Assembly: GCA_963969595.1 (NCBI GenBank)
Contig: OZ018416.1
Span: 3,984,065 to 4,048,064 of the forward strand
Length of the DNA stretch: 64,000 nt
Origin: Neckera pumila
Lineage: Eukaryota; Streptophyta; Bryopsida; Hypnales; Neckeraceae
Direction: 5' to 3'
The notes below the pieces were generated by a model. That model saw only the letters and a list, made by a program, of their open reading frames with translations, was not told where the DNA came from and searched no databases. Position numbers and translations under genes: made by a program. This document shows, piece after piece, positions 24,885 through 36,270 of the stretch (positions are counted from its first letter, which is position 1; the number at the start of each line of letters is the position of its first letter).

Positions 24885-25783
24885 CCTAAGGCTTTTTTCT
24901 CCATCAATACCTACTCAAAACTGTCATTCATATTGCAAAGAGCAAAAAAGTTTCAAATTTTTGTTACATACATACATTAGAGAAAATTTCAAGCCTCCGA
25001 AGGACTGCTCCACAACCCTCCGAGGTACCTTGAAATTCTGTTTTTGAAAGCTAAATTTTTTAGTTTTTCCCTATTTCTACGCAACTAAAACTGCAATGAC
25101 AGTGGCAAAGGAACCTAGTTTTACAAGTAAAAAATTAATTAATTAATTTTTTAAATCTTTAAAAAATCTTTTAAAATAAAAATAAAAAAATAAAAAAATA
25201 ATCTGATTGCAGTCAGCCAAGCTGATTGCTCATTGGGGGTACTTTTTCAGATTGACAGGCCAAGCTTGAAAGGAGATACTAAATAGTTTATAGCTCTAAG
25301 ATGGAATTGAAATACACCAGTTCCAACAGAAATATTGTTCTAAAAAACTAGTTAAACTATGGTGAATACTTTATTTTTTTAATTGTGAGAATTGAATTCA
25401 AAAATGAATCCTATAGGTTATTTTTTGAAGAAGGTGCCCGGAAAAATGCCTTGATTTATTGAAAAGTAAGACTCTCCATAATGTTCTCATCAATAATCCA
25501 AATAGAATGAATCAATATTTTCTATGGATTCTTAAAAAGACTACTATGAACTTTTGTGATTCTTTTGTATTTCCTAGAAAATTATTTTTTGAGTTTAAAG
25601 GTGGCATAATTTTTGCTCCTAGACAATAATTAAAATAAAAAAACTATACCCCTAGAAAAAAAATCTATTTTCTATCTAAAATAGAAGCTTAAAAAAATCA
25701 CATAAATAATTGAAATCACAAAAGCTTGTTCAAACCTTCAAATGTTCCAAAATCGAATTTTTGAGGCTAGCTTTAAGGGTTAA
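24885..25783 (-). mobile_element. TTAA-type element interrupted by a CATTAGAG-type MITE
   Basis: The left part (from AATCCTAAGGC near 24886) and the right part (ending GCTTTAAGGGTTAA at 25783) match a reversed TTAA-type element. The MITE beginning at 24975 interrupts it. The left TTAA is eroded. Confidence 0.5.
24975..25282. mobile_element. CATTAGAG-type MITE, truncated on one side
   Basis: It begins CATTAGAGAAAATTTCAAGC and matches 55907-56238 in reverse, including the block around GATTGACAGGCCAAGCTT. The other CTCTAATG end is not present. Confidence 0.6.
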
Positions 25784-26385
25784 ATTTTAAAACCAACTTT
25801 CTTCATCAATACTATTATGCAAAAGAAATTCCATTTATATTTTAAAATATCAAATTCAAAATAGATTAGTGGTTCTTCTATTGTATATAGTTCAAATTCA
25901 ATTACTACACAAGAGTATTGATATAGAAATTGTTCCAATTTTGCAACAATATTAATTAGTTATTGATTGTTCCAAATATATGTACTTTAAAATAGTAATA
26001 TGAAAATAGATAATAATCCATTTATTGAAATATTATAAAATGAAAAAATCTTGATTTTAGTGTTAGACACTCTCTTTTATTTAAGATGAAGCCATTGCAT
26101 CTATTGTAGTAAAAAAGTAAAACAGTGATTGCTTTAAAATAATTTCAAAATCAAATGTAAATACCAATATGCAAATCCTATGGTCTTTATTGTGAAATCC
26201 TAATACAAATTAGACAAAAAAAAGTATATCAAAGCCCAAGACGTGTGAAAAAAATAATGTTCAATCCTTAGCCTTATGGCTCCTTTAATACTCTAGTCTC
26301 CAATTTGCATTTTTGATTGCAAAATTTGTAGCCATCTATAATCCATCCAATGGCTCATTTGTAATCCTTCATTTGGTTTTCGTTT

Positions 26386-26486
26386 GTAGAAAACCAAGCC
26401 CAATCTGTTGTTTTGGTCGCGTTGATCATCAATAGATTTTTTATGATCAACGCGACCAAAACAACAGATCGGGCCCAGTTTTCTAC
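26386..26486. repeat. Near-perfect short hairpin, 45-bp arms
   Basis: GTAGAAAACCAAGCCCAATC at the left pairs with GATCGGGCCCAGTTTTCTAC at the right, and the intervening stem around TTTTGGTCGCGTTGATCAT is perfect. The loop is about 10 bases. It could be a tiny foldback transposon or, if transcribed, a small-RNA precursor. Confidence 0.65.
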
Positions 26487-26499
26487 TAGTGCTTCCAAT

Positions 26500-27400
26500 C
26501 AATTTGCAAAGACTTGCACTGCAATCATTTCCAACCAAAATACATTAATAAATTAATTTATCTTCTATTTCCACAAGAATAAATAATTTAAGCATATAAT
26601 GACTTTGTTACTATCTACATCAAGTTAAAGACCTTGAGTTTATATATAATTATCAAGTATGTCATTTTTAGAATTAAAAAGAATATAGAATGCCACAATT
26701 AGGTATATAATAATTTTCATTAAGATAATAAAATGCCTGTAGAATTTTTTCTTAAATGTCACAATCAAGTGCCCTAAATGATGTAGAAACACAATTGGTG
26801 TATATCAAAGGATCAAATAGGTGTATGAAAATGTGTCAGATAGGTTTTTTGGCACTTGCCATGTTAACAAATTATATGATGATTCAAAAACCTTATACTT
26901 ACTTTTCTAATTGATTTGCTCTTCAAAGAACATATAGACTAGAGCCCAAATCCTTTGGTCCTACTTTCTTCACTTGATTCTTGTACAAAGTAAGAAAATG
27001 AGAAGACTTGATTTCTTTGTAGAGATGAGTTGAAATGAACTTACAAATTACCATGCTTGTGAGTCATTTGATCAACTACTAGCACACCACCAACTAGTTT
27101 GCAATTTGTAACCTCATATTCATCAATATTGAAATCTATCTAGTTACGTTTAGGTAGTTGCAATCTTCATAAGAGACAACTTCAAAAAAGCACAAAATTC
27201 CCCATAGAAAATTACACAAAATGTCCTCATGTCTCACTTTTATGCCAAGATACAAAATCGCGTATAAAACATGGAAATGTTTCAAATCCCCTGACTGTAA
27301 AATGGACGGGGAATAGTGGCAGCCCTAGCTAGCTGAACACGCTCAAAAGATCTGAAACAACTTCCTTGCCTAGGGAATTAAACAAATGACTTGAAAAATC
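26500..27400. other. Non-coding block B sequence with a copy near 39.96 kb
   Basis: CAAGTGCCCTAAATGAT followed by TATATCAAAGGATC occurs at about 26767-26812 and again at about 39976-40024, with further matching to the GAGTTGAAATGAA block (27026 and 40200). This marks a third partial copy of the duplicated segment. No gene was seen. Confidence 0.6.
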
Positions 27401-27412
27401 ACCAATCAAGAA

Positions 27413-28801
27413 GTACAATGACTGATAGAACCGAGTACTATTGTGAAATGTTTTCCTTCAAACAACCATACCATAAGCATCAATGGATAAAACCCAAAAG
27501 TGTACACATGAAAGTTGTAGAGCACAACATACAACACGTTACCATGGAAGTTTGAAGAAAAAATTAGTTCTGATTTGAAAGAAAATTAATTCCAAAGTTT
27601 GCTATGTCAAAAACTCGGTTTTGTTCAACATAGTTTGGCTTTACTTTATCTTTTGTCAATTTTTTCTTAAAACTCCTAAAAACTTTTTGTACCTTAGCAT
27701 GTTGGTATACATCAATTTTAATTGTTGTATACAAAAATTGAAGGAAATTCACATTTATAGAATTAAAAATATTAACAATTTAACAAGCATGCAAATGATG
27801 TTGGTTCTCACAAAATTCGAGTTTTTTTGTAGAATTGAGAGTATGGGTTTTCATTAGCCATGGTAAAGAAAGTATAGGTTGAAAAATAGACCACTTTTAT
27901 ATCTAAATGTCCTTGTATATGAAATATTTATTGAATTGGGCAATGTGTACAATTTATATTTTATAATTGTATAGTGCATTTTTAAATTCAACTTTTGTGT
28001 TCAAAGACTAGAGTTTATGATGCATACAAATCATCCAAAGAATTCCAAAAAAAATCCATCATCATTGTTTCTATCATCTAAAAACTACTAATTTCCAAAA
28101 TTTACACTGACATTCACAAAATTAGCAATTTTTGGACAATATAGACAATAATAATGGATTTTTTTGGAATTCTTTGAATGAATTATATGCATCATGAACT
28201 CTAATCTTTGAACACAAAAGTTGAATTTAAAAATGCACTATACAATTATAAAATATAAATTGTACACATTGCCCAATTCAACAAATATTTCATATACAAG
28301 GGCATTTAGATATAAAAGTGGTCTGTTTTTCAACCTATACTTTCTTTACCATGGCTAATGAAAACCCATACTCTCAATTCTACAAAAAAACTCGAATTTT
28401 GTGAGAACCAACATCATTGGCATGCTTGTTAAATTGTTAATATTTTTAATTCTATAAATGTGAATTTCCTTCAATTTTTGTATACAACAATTAAAATTGA
28501 TGTATACCAACATGCTAAGGTACAAAAAGTTTTTAGGAGTTTTAAGAAAAAATTGACAAAAGATAAAGTAAAGCCAAACTATGTTGAACAAAACCGAGTT
28601 TTTGACATAGCAAACTTTGGAATTAATTTTCTTTCAAATCAGAACTAATTTTTTCTTCAAACTTCCATGGTAATGTGTTGTATGTTGTGCTCTACAACTT
28701 TCATGTGTACATTTTTGGGTTTTATCCATTGATGCTTATGGTATGGTTGTTTGAATGAAAACATTTCACAAAAGTACTCGGTTTCGTCAGTCACTGTACT
28801 T
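27413..28801. repeat. Very large near-perfect foldback, arms of about 660 bp
   Basis: The left arm from GTACAATGACTGATAGAACC pairs nearly base for base with the right arm ending GTCAGTCACTGTACTT. The loop is about 28080-28138. The two arms encode the same short frames in opposite directions with almost no differences, so the structure is recent. CAAGAA lies at both outer edges and may be a target duplication. An older single arm occurs at 10640-11480. Confidence 0.8.
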
Positions 28802-29308
28802 CAAGAATATTGGGATGGTAGTCCTACTCCAGTCTCTCCAACACGGGAATCTTAAATGATAATCTGAGCAATAGAAACCTGTCTCTAGCTATGGAATTAA
28901 TTCTAAAAAATGTGGCATTACATATGGCATTACATCTCATTCAACAAAAAATGTCACTTGGTACAAAAGATGCACTCGATCGATCTGTGCGTGGCGTGGA
29001 AGCCTATGGCTATGATTCAATTGGGTTCCATGCATGCATTAGATCGAAAATATATCAATGGTGTGTTGAACATCAGTAATTCGTCAATGGGGCTTAATGT
29101 AAATTAAGATTCAGGCATTCAGCAAGTTCCCCATGAGCCCTCTCCCAATTTCCCAAGCTCTTTAGCTCTGAGTCCAGCTAGCAACCTCACACATATTAAC
29201 CTCAACAATTACCATAACCTAAGCAATCGTGTTCTCAACCTGCATTTCAGAGGAATATATTACACAGACTATCATGAAGAATCCACAAATGAAGATGAGA
29301 CCGGAAAA

Positions 29309-29560
29309 CTAACCTGGCTCGAGAAGTTTCTCCAAGACCCTGCTTCTCCTTTCCCTTAGCAGATGGATTGGAAGGAGAACGACTGCGATCTCCCGCTTGG
29401 GAGGGGCGATTGTGGTCCTGATCCTTGATTGAAATGCCGTTCTCCTGATAGGCAGCTCTCTCGAGCTGCGAGAATCAGAGGTGAGTTCATCGATCACATC
29501 GACTAAACATGAACGACTTGGGTAACGCTGAAATCGATCTAGGATCTCCATAGATTTGAA
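29309..29560 (-). other. GC-richer segment with exon-like features, gene unknown
   Basis: On the minus strand, GATTCTCGCAG (a good acceptor, about 29475) is followed by an open stretch. It includes the residues DQDHNRPSQAGDRSRSPSNP and ends near a donor CAG|GTTAGT (about 29313). Another frame is open from an ATG at 29551 for 80 codons. The segment lies in the part of block B that block A lacks. It could be a gene remnant or a retrotransposon gag piece. I recognise no domain. Confidence 0.25.
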
Positions 29561-30175
29561 AATTCTGTTAGATGTTAGATGCTTAAACTGTAAAAAAATT
29601 TAAAACTTTACTCACCCATTCTAATGGATATAAAGTATAATGGGAGATATGTGACTGGTATTACCAACAAAACTAAACTAACTGAAGGAACTACATAAAT
29701 AATGTACTACGTATGAACAATCATGAACACTACAGCATTTGTACAGCGAAGGAAGTTTTTTCTCCAGTGTTATCCTCTCCATCCAAAAATTAGAAACAGC
29801 AGATTTAGATTCTTGGAAATGACGCCCTAGAAGACCAAAGGACATGTGAAAATGAGGAGGTTTCTTGTGTAAGAATTAAGTAAACTAAGTTGAATCAGTT
29901 GGTAACTTGGTATGATATGCAGGAACTAACTTTTTCATACAACGTAACATATATATATATATAAAATTGGCTATACAAGTTAATTCATTATGTTTGGAGA
30001 GATATCACTAACTTGAATTTGTATTCACATGCACTATAGAAGTTCAATTTATTTTAGATTAAATCAAATGTGTTATGGTCTACACTCTTTTCATACTACA
30101 AAATCTCAATTTAATGAAATTTTCATCCAATTTTCATCCAATTTCATCCAATTTATCTTCATTCATCATATTTTC

Positions 30176-30469
30176 CACATGGTTGTCATATCAGACGGAA
30201 TATCACTGTTCACGGACAGAATCGGACCGATTAGGGCTGGCCGGCTGCGAACTTCAGAGCCTTGTAACTTTTGCAAAAATTCTTCAAATTGGGCAAATGA
30301 GATGTTTTTCGGCATCTATAAAAAATTATAGATGCCGAAAAACATCTCACTTGCCCAATTTGAAGAATTTTTGCAAAAGTTACAAGGCTCTGAAGTTCGC
30401 AGCCGGTCAGCCTTAATCGGTCCGATTCTGTCCGTGAATAGTGATACTCTGTCCGATATGACAACCATG
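30176..30469. mobile_element. Near-perfect foldback MITE with 8-bp target duplication
   Basis: ATGGTTGTCATATC at the left and GATATGACAACCAT at the right end two arms of about 145 bp that are almost identical in reverse complement. The centre lies near 30323. ATATTTTC directly flanks both sides (30168-30175 and 30470-30477). An 8-bp duplication is typical of hAT transposons, so a hAT-derived foldback is the best guess. The short frames read through it are mirror images and not genes. Confidence 0.7.
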
Positions 30470-30789
30470 ATATTTTCATCATAAATTTATCCAAATGTTC
30501 ACTTTAACAAAACCACAATCATTTGACATTCATCCAAATTAGTAGTGTGAGGGGCCTCACTTTTCAAACTCTAATACTAATAAATTAAATGAATTTGTAC
30601 GTTTTCTAATGTTCTTTTAATTCTAAGGTGACACCTCCATACAAATTTCTTGACATTTGACACTATATAAAATACTGACTGTCATTATACAAGAAGGCAC
30701 TACTCTTTAATTAGGTATTGTTGAAATTGAGATTCATGAACCTCCATGTGTGCAAATGAAAACATTTGTAAAAATGATTGTTGACTTTG

Positions 30790-30880
30790 ATGGCTTATAA
30801 AGTAACTTTCTTGGGGTGAGGTAACCTAATTGTTAAGGCAACCTAATGTCTCTATTCTATGTAGATACCTAAATTCACAT
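30790..30880 (+). repeat. Possible degenerate tRNA-derived SINE piece
   Basis: GGTAACCTAATTGTTAAGGC resembles a mutated A box, and a weak B-box-like AAATTCACATCC follows about 40 bp later. A related piece, TTTAATTGTTAAGGCAACCC, lies near 57925. The match is loose. Confidence 0.25.
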
Positions 30881-30982
30881 CCAACACTACCAGCACTTGA
30901 GTGACTATAAGTAATCTAAATTTTGCAACAAGTCTGAAGTTGTTCAAAACGTTACTTGAAGGAGATGAACCTTTGGCTGAAG

Positions 30983-31135
30983 CATAGGGAGAACAGGGAG
31001 GCGTTACCCTCCCTGGTATTTATTTCCACAGTGAAGCTTCACCCCTTGACTTTCCGTTTAAGGAAAGTCAAGGGGGGCTGAAGCTTCACTGTGGAAATAA
31101 ACACAGGGGAGGGTAACGCCTCCCCGTTTTTCGTG
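30983..31135. mobile_element. Hairpin MITE with GGGAGGCGTTACCCTCC arms (copy 1)
   Basis: The arms contain GGGAGGCGTTACCCTCCC and GGGAGGGTAACGCCTCCC, and an inner stem around GTGAAGCTTC and CCCCTTGACTTTCC. TGAAG flanks both sides. A related hairpin lies at 60543-60697. Confidence 0.7.
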
Positions 31136-31405
31136 TGAAGAAGGCGCTGCGGGGATACTGCCGGACGTCTGCTTTCCTCCGCTGGCACAGGCCTGTGGAT
31201 GGCTGCATTCACTTCACAAACACTTGATTTGGAATCAAGATTCTTCCCGACACCATCTGCAATTCACTATTGCGGCATGCAAGCAGACTGAACAGAATTG
31301 AGGTGGGTAGGGTCTGACCGGTACCAGGGACTCGCAAGGTCAAGGTGGACGGCAAGGTTGCACGAGATCCCATTTCGGCGACGGGGGCAGGACTTAGTCG
31401 CGGCG

Positions 31406-32721
31406 TCATTCCGGTCCTTGGCTTCTTAGGGAAGCCTGTTAGAAAAGAGAACGACCTCCTGGACGAAACGAATTGAGTCGAACTAGGATGTTCACACGCA
31501 ATGCATGCAATTAAAACAAATCAAGCAAGAGCAGTAAACCAAGTACTGTCAATCTAACAAGGGACTATTAATACCACCTACTGGCATCACAGTTCGTACA
31601 GCCGATTGACCTTCGGTTACTACAAAACACAACCTACACTCTAGGGTTTCGTGGAAGTACAGCCGGCATTGTGCACGTCCAGGGAAGACCAAACAGTTAC
31701 ACATTCGTCAATCAAGAAGTTCGACAACAACATTGCCCAGCGAAGACGATCGAAGCTACGGAGAGCCAGACTTGACCTCAGTCTACAATACTTTTACATC
31801 GCCTTCGTTCCAGAAGTTATTATTCCAAGCGGTATGTATACCGACTCAAGCTCACGCTCCGCTACAAGTTGATTATAAGGAAAAGAGAACTAAGACGAAT
31901 TATGCATCTACCATGCACCTTTCCTAGCTACAGTGCACTATTAAAAGCTCGATTGCAAAACAACCGGTCTTGAAACCTACCGCTGGCTTCGGCGCACAGC
32001 TCTGGTTATTGCTGGCTGCGATGCTGCGGTTTGTTGGTGGCTGCAATGTTGTATCTGCTACCTCAGGATTGCTCACTGCTCTCTTTCGCTGAAAAGCAAA
32101 AGCAACAGATTATGACATGATGAGACTCATGAAAGATTTCGAGTCCATTGTCTCTACTTTCCACGGTGAGAACCATGAGCAAAGCTAGAGGTACAAATTT
32201 CTGAGAAACTAAATCGCCTTCAGTTGGGGACGGACATACCGTGTTGTAGGGGGCACGTGTCTCCCCCCCTACAGTCCAAAACATCCTGCACTTCAAACAT
32301 TGGTACCGAGGCTGCGTTTTCTTTTTGTTGTTGAGAAACCTAAATTTCGTCTTCGTGGATTTACACGAAGGATCTGGACACGGAATGCCATCGGGGTGTG
32401 TCTGCAAGAAAATAAAAGCGACTTAGGTAGCTAGGTTGGCAAAGATGTCGAGCTAGCTAGATCTCATACGAACAAGGGATATATTAAAAGTCAAGCATGC
32501 TAGCTGCGTTTCCAGCTCTCTCAACTGCTAGACAATCGATGACATCAGCACCGATTGACTTCATCTCTAGCTGATCAGTAATTCAGTGTATGCAAAAAGC
32601 ATCATGATAGGCACCAACACCATTAGTAATAAACAAATGAAATAATGTGATCGGCATGGGGACGAACTTTGCAATTTTCGACGGTACGCCCGGTGCCCTG
32701 GCTGTGCGCCCAGCGAGGCAT
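31406..32721 (-). CDS. Dof-like zinc-finger protein, copy 2
   Basis: This is a predicted nuclear DNA-binding protein of about 128 residues. Exons, all in phase 0: 32721-32635 (29 codons, MPRWAHSQGTGRTVENC), 32401-32240 (finger, 54 codons), 32088-31981 (36 codons, Ser/Asn/Pro-rich), 31435-31406 (short end with TGA). The donor GTATGT (32239) and acceptors TTTTCTTGCAG, TTGCTTTTCAG and TTTTCTAACAG support them. The finger shows CPDPSC, TKTKF, FLNNKKKTQPRYQC, LKC and WTVGGE. The first Cys pair is CX4C, whereas Dof has CX2C; the rest keeps X21 and CX2C. The usual VPVGGG tail of Dof domains is absent. The exon 1 donor is chosen because it gives the same 29-codon length in copy 3; the last exon is the least certain. 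A TATA box and leader lie at 33313-33169. Confidence 0.65.
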
Positions 32722-33312
32722 CTCCCTGCACCACCCGAAAGCAGAAGAGTCTGGCGGTTGACATGATCATGAAATCGAACTTGCAACAGTCCATTCATCG
32801 GATCACCCTTTAATTTTTGCCAGATAGAACTCATTGTCTAGAGAAAAAATCACATCCAGTCAATCTGGCTAGAGAAATGTGGAAAAGCAATAAGCTCGCT
32901 AGCTCGTTGGCTGAATTGTACAGCTTGGTCTCTACCAATTAAGGGGAGTAGGCAATCAACAAACCAAGCAGACAGTAAATGTGGTGCTTGCCAAGCCGGA
33001 GCTACAACAAGGTCGACTACTACAGTCATGTCGTCTCCAACAATTCAGTTCCTCCCATGAACGCAAGGTGCAGATAACTGACCAGAAGAAATCACATACA
33101 GGGAAAGGAAGCTGGAATGCAACTAATGTGGGTGCCCGTGTGGGTGTCCGTAGACAATTGATACGCACCTTTGCTAAGCTTGAAAAAGCTGGAATTCACA
33201 ACCAAAAGCTCGCTAGCCTGGAGCGACGCCAAAAAACGAGAGAGCTGAGTGAAAAGTGTGGATCGCACACGAGAGAAACAGAGAGCGAGAGAGTGAGGTA
33301 CTGGGCAGAGGC

Positions 33313-33324
33313 CGATTTATATTG
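33313..33324 (-). promoter_or_regulatory. TATA box and CT-rich leader of Dof-like gene 2
   Basis: CAATATAAATCG on the minus strand is followed by a CTCACTCTCTCGCTCTCTG tract and a leader exon ending at the donor AAAG|GTGCGT (33169). The layout is the same as at copy 1, and the sequence GATCGGATGGACCACAC is shared upstream. Confidence 0.6.
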
Positions 33325-33459
33325 CCATTGCGTTCCAGGCACCTAGCTTCTCAATCAACGGCTGAGAGATCAGAGATCGGATGGACCACACTGGAGCATT
33401 CTTCTTTGTTGGTAAGAGGTACAAGTGTGCTCTGTGCCGTTGCCACAGCCAAAATAAAA

Positions 33460-33770
33460 TTAAAAATAATCTTTTAATTTTTTAGTTTGTAAAAAATTTG
33501 AAATTCAATATCTTTTATGCAAGAAGGAGTGCAAGGGCTTTGTTGTGATGTGAATGTTGTGTTCTAGTGTGCCATTGCTAATTTGCTATAACCAAAAATT
33601 AAAGTAACAATAATTTTCTAATTTTTAAATTCATTATAAATTTAAAATTCAATAACTTTTATGGCAAAGTTTGTTAAAATCTAAGCTATCTAGGACAGGT
33701 GCAAAGTTTAGAAAATGTGGTAAAAAATGTAGAAGTGCCAAAGTTATGGAATGACTACCATTCTAACCCC
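33460..33770. repeat. Dispersed non-coding repeat (AAATTCAATA type)
   Basis: TTTGAAATTCAATATCTTTTATGC and neighbouring sequence recur near 35380, 58030 and 58790. The repeat seems to be built from diverged tandem units. No coding role is seen. Confidence 0.5.
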
Positions 33771-33772
33771 TA

Positions 33773-35029
33773 AAGGACCGGCATATGTTTTTTGGTTGTA
33801 TAGAAACTTTGGGCAGGAATGTGTGGCTAGAGATTTCCATATTTTAGGCTGAAATTTTAATAGAAGGTGGGTGCAAGGAACATCTTTCATATGCACTAAA
33901 TTTCATGACATTTGGAAATGTGAGTCAAAAGTTATGGCATAATGAATTTCGTTAAAATGACGGCATTCCATTACAATGGCATGTTAGTTGAGTTCAGAAC
34001 GGCCGTTCTGAAATCTACACCAGTGGTACATTCTGAAAATATACGCCTTTCCTAGATATCTCAAATCTATACAAATTTTAGATTTTTTAGAATGGTTAGT
34101 CTAAAATCTATATAATTCCTAGACGTTTGAAATCTACAATAGTCTTAGATGTCTGGAATCTATACCAGTTCTAGATGTTTAGAGCGGATGGTCTGAAAAA
34201 ATGGCGTAAGGAATATGGCACAAAGAAAATATGGCACTCGGAATACCGCCATTTTAACAAAATTCGCCATTGGCCTAATATGTTATTTTTCTTTGTAACG
34301 GGCAGTTCAGGCAGATAAAAAAAAATCGCTTTTTTCAAAAACAAAAATTTGAAATTGGTTTTCTAGATTTATATATATGTGAATAGCTTTCAATCATCCA
34401 ACTTTTGAGTCAAAAGATAAAGATTTTCAGTTTGCAGGCAGTTATAGATTCTCTACTCTAAAATAAACTTTGAAGTCCTTTATCTTACTCAATTTTCAAT
34501 ATTTTATGAAAAAAATAAAATCATAGGATGTAGACTGTTTATTACAACATTGCAACCATTGGAATTGGCTTTTTCAATTCTATAATTAAATTCCTGACAA
34601 TTTAGTATTTTGAATCATTCACTATCACTAGATACTTACTATTTTTTTCCTATATGCTGGACCATTCCAAATGAAGTGAAAATTTTCAAGCATGTAGCCA
34701 ACTTGTTTAGGAAAAAGAATCCAAAGAAGCACCATTATTTTGGACATTTTTTCACAGAAAAGTGAGCTTGTGAAGTGCAATTGCCCTGTTTTTCACAAGG
34801 CCAAAAAAATGAATTCAGAGAATTTGAATGCTTATATCTTGCAATCCACGGATTCCACGTGGTGGAAATTTTTGAAATTTTTACTATATGCTCTCAAGTC
34901 AGAATACAAGATCCTATGGTTACATGTGTCAAAAAAAAGTTTTTTTTTCAAAAATTGGATATTTGTACTAAAAATAGCAATTTTTGAGCATTTTCGGTGA
35001 AAATATATTCATAAAACCTTAGGGGTTAA
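33773..35029 (+). mobile_element. TTAA-type element, about 1.26 kb with a nested insertion
   Basis: It starts CTAACCCCTAAAGGACCGG and ends CCTTAGGGGTTAA. Apart from the nested element at 33939-34270 it is colinear with 51595-52519. It is non-coding. Confidence 0.75.
33939..34270. mobile_element. Short inverted-end element with CCATTTTAA ends (copy 3)
   Basis: The ends are ATGAATTTCGTTAAAATGAC and ACCGCCATTTTAACAAAATT. TGGC flanks it on both sides, and the uninterrupted host TTAA-type elements read straight through here (51770 and 60240), giving the empty site. The interior has several copies of a CTAGATGTxTGAAATCTATA-like motif. Confidence 0.75.
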
Positions 35030-36270
35030 CAAAATTCTCCTTTTTTACAGGAGCCATAATTTGAGAGTTTGCATTTTTGGTACAAGTAGAAAGCTTTATG
35101 CACAAAAGAGTGTCAGGGCTATGTTTCATGGTATTTGGACATGTTATGTAATTCATATTATTATTTTTTCAAGATAAAATTACTCTAGTACAATCTTTTA
35201 ATTAAAAAAAATCCATAACTTTTAGACCGTAGGTCCAAACGCCAAAAATTTAGTATAGATAGAAAGCTCTATGCACAAAAGAGTGCAAGGGCTTTGTTTT
35301 TTGGCATATGGACATGCAATGTGAAAGTTATGTTTTTTCCAAAATAAAAGATAATTTAGTGAAATTTTTAATTCATAAAAACTTTGAAATTCAATACTTC
35401 CACACCGTAAGTTCAAATGCCATGAAACAAAGTTTGTGCACCCTTCCTTATGCAGAGCTTTTTAATGGTACTCAAAATGCCGCTAAACACCTCATGGTTT
35501 CTTAAATCTCAGCGTATCAAGCAAACAAAACAAAGCAAAGGATCGTTCCAAGATGCATCGGTCCTATTTTCCATCACAATGAAAGTGACTCTTGTCATCC
35601 TCTATAACTTTTGAAGCATAGACCCAATGAACATGAAATTTTTATTGGAAATATCTAACTTGATAGTAATCATAATATCATATCCTTTATTTTCAAAAAT
35701 TAAAAAAATAAATTAGATATTTGAAATTCAATTTTATTATTTGTCACACTTTGTAATTTAGGGTGGTTACTACATTAGATGTCTCCAAATTTAATGATTT
35801 GGAGCGGAAATTCTCTTATTCTATTCCATAGTAGGCAAGCATATTCATATCAAAAGGATTCTAAATTTATATTATTTTATATCTTCCACATTTGTGCAAA
35901 CATGGCTTCTTTATGCATGCACTTTTGAACATTGAAAATGGTTTCAAGATCATTCATTTTGTATAATCTCAACACCATCAAATCCTTCTAAATTGACAAT
36001 TTTTGATTTTTTTTTAAATCCTACTTTTTATAAATTAGTGTCTATTTTCTTCAAAAATGAAGTAACTCTATTTGTAAATAACTTTTTCAAGACCTACAAA
36101 TTGTGGCGACATATTAATTTTAGTGTTATACTAATTATCCATATTTTATTTTATTTTTAAATATTTTTTCCAACAAGTCATAGTACAATGAGGACCATGA
36201 CAAGCGCTACAAAATAGCATAGTGTTTTTTTGCAACAATCCCAAACAACCTAATTTAAGATACATTGCAA
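35030..36270. repeat. Diverged tandem repeat of about 175 bp, then AT-rich sequence
   Basis: AAGTAGAAAGCTTTATGCAC (35083) and GATAGAAAGCTCTATGCAC (35258) begin matching units containing GAGTG, AGGGCT and ATTTGGACATG-like blocks, with a third partial unit after 35395. Nothing is recognised after 35520. Confidence 0.55.

Noticed and set aside
27564..28648. Identical pairs of 62- and 78-codon frames on opposite strands
   Set aside because: They are mirror copies within the arms of the foldback, AT-rich and without any recognised domain.
30029..30494. Frames of 87-113 codons sharing one C-terminal sequence
   Set aside because: They run through the hairpin at 30176-30469 and owe their shared sequence to its inverted arms.
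31651..31927. Plus-strand frames of 64-73 codons
   Set aside because: They lie in the third intron of Dof-like gene 2 on the opposite strand, and no domain or splice context supports them.
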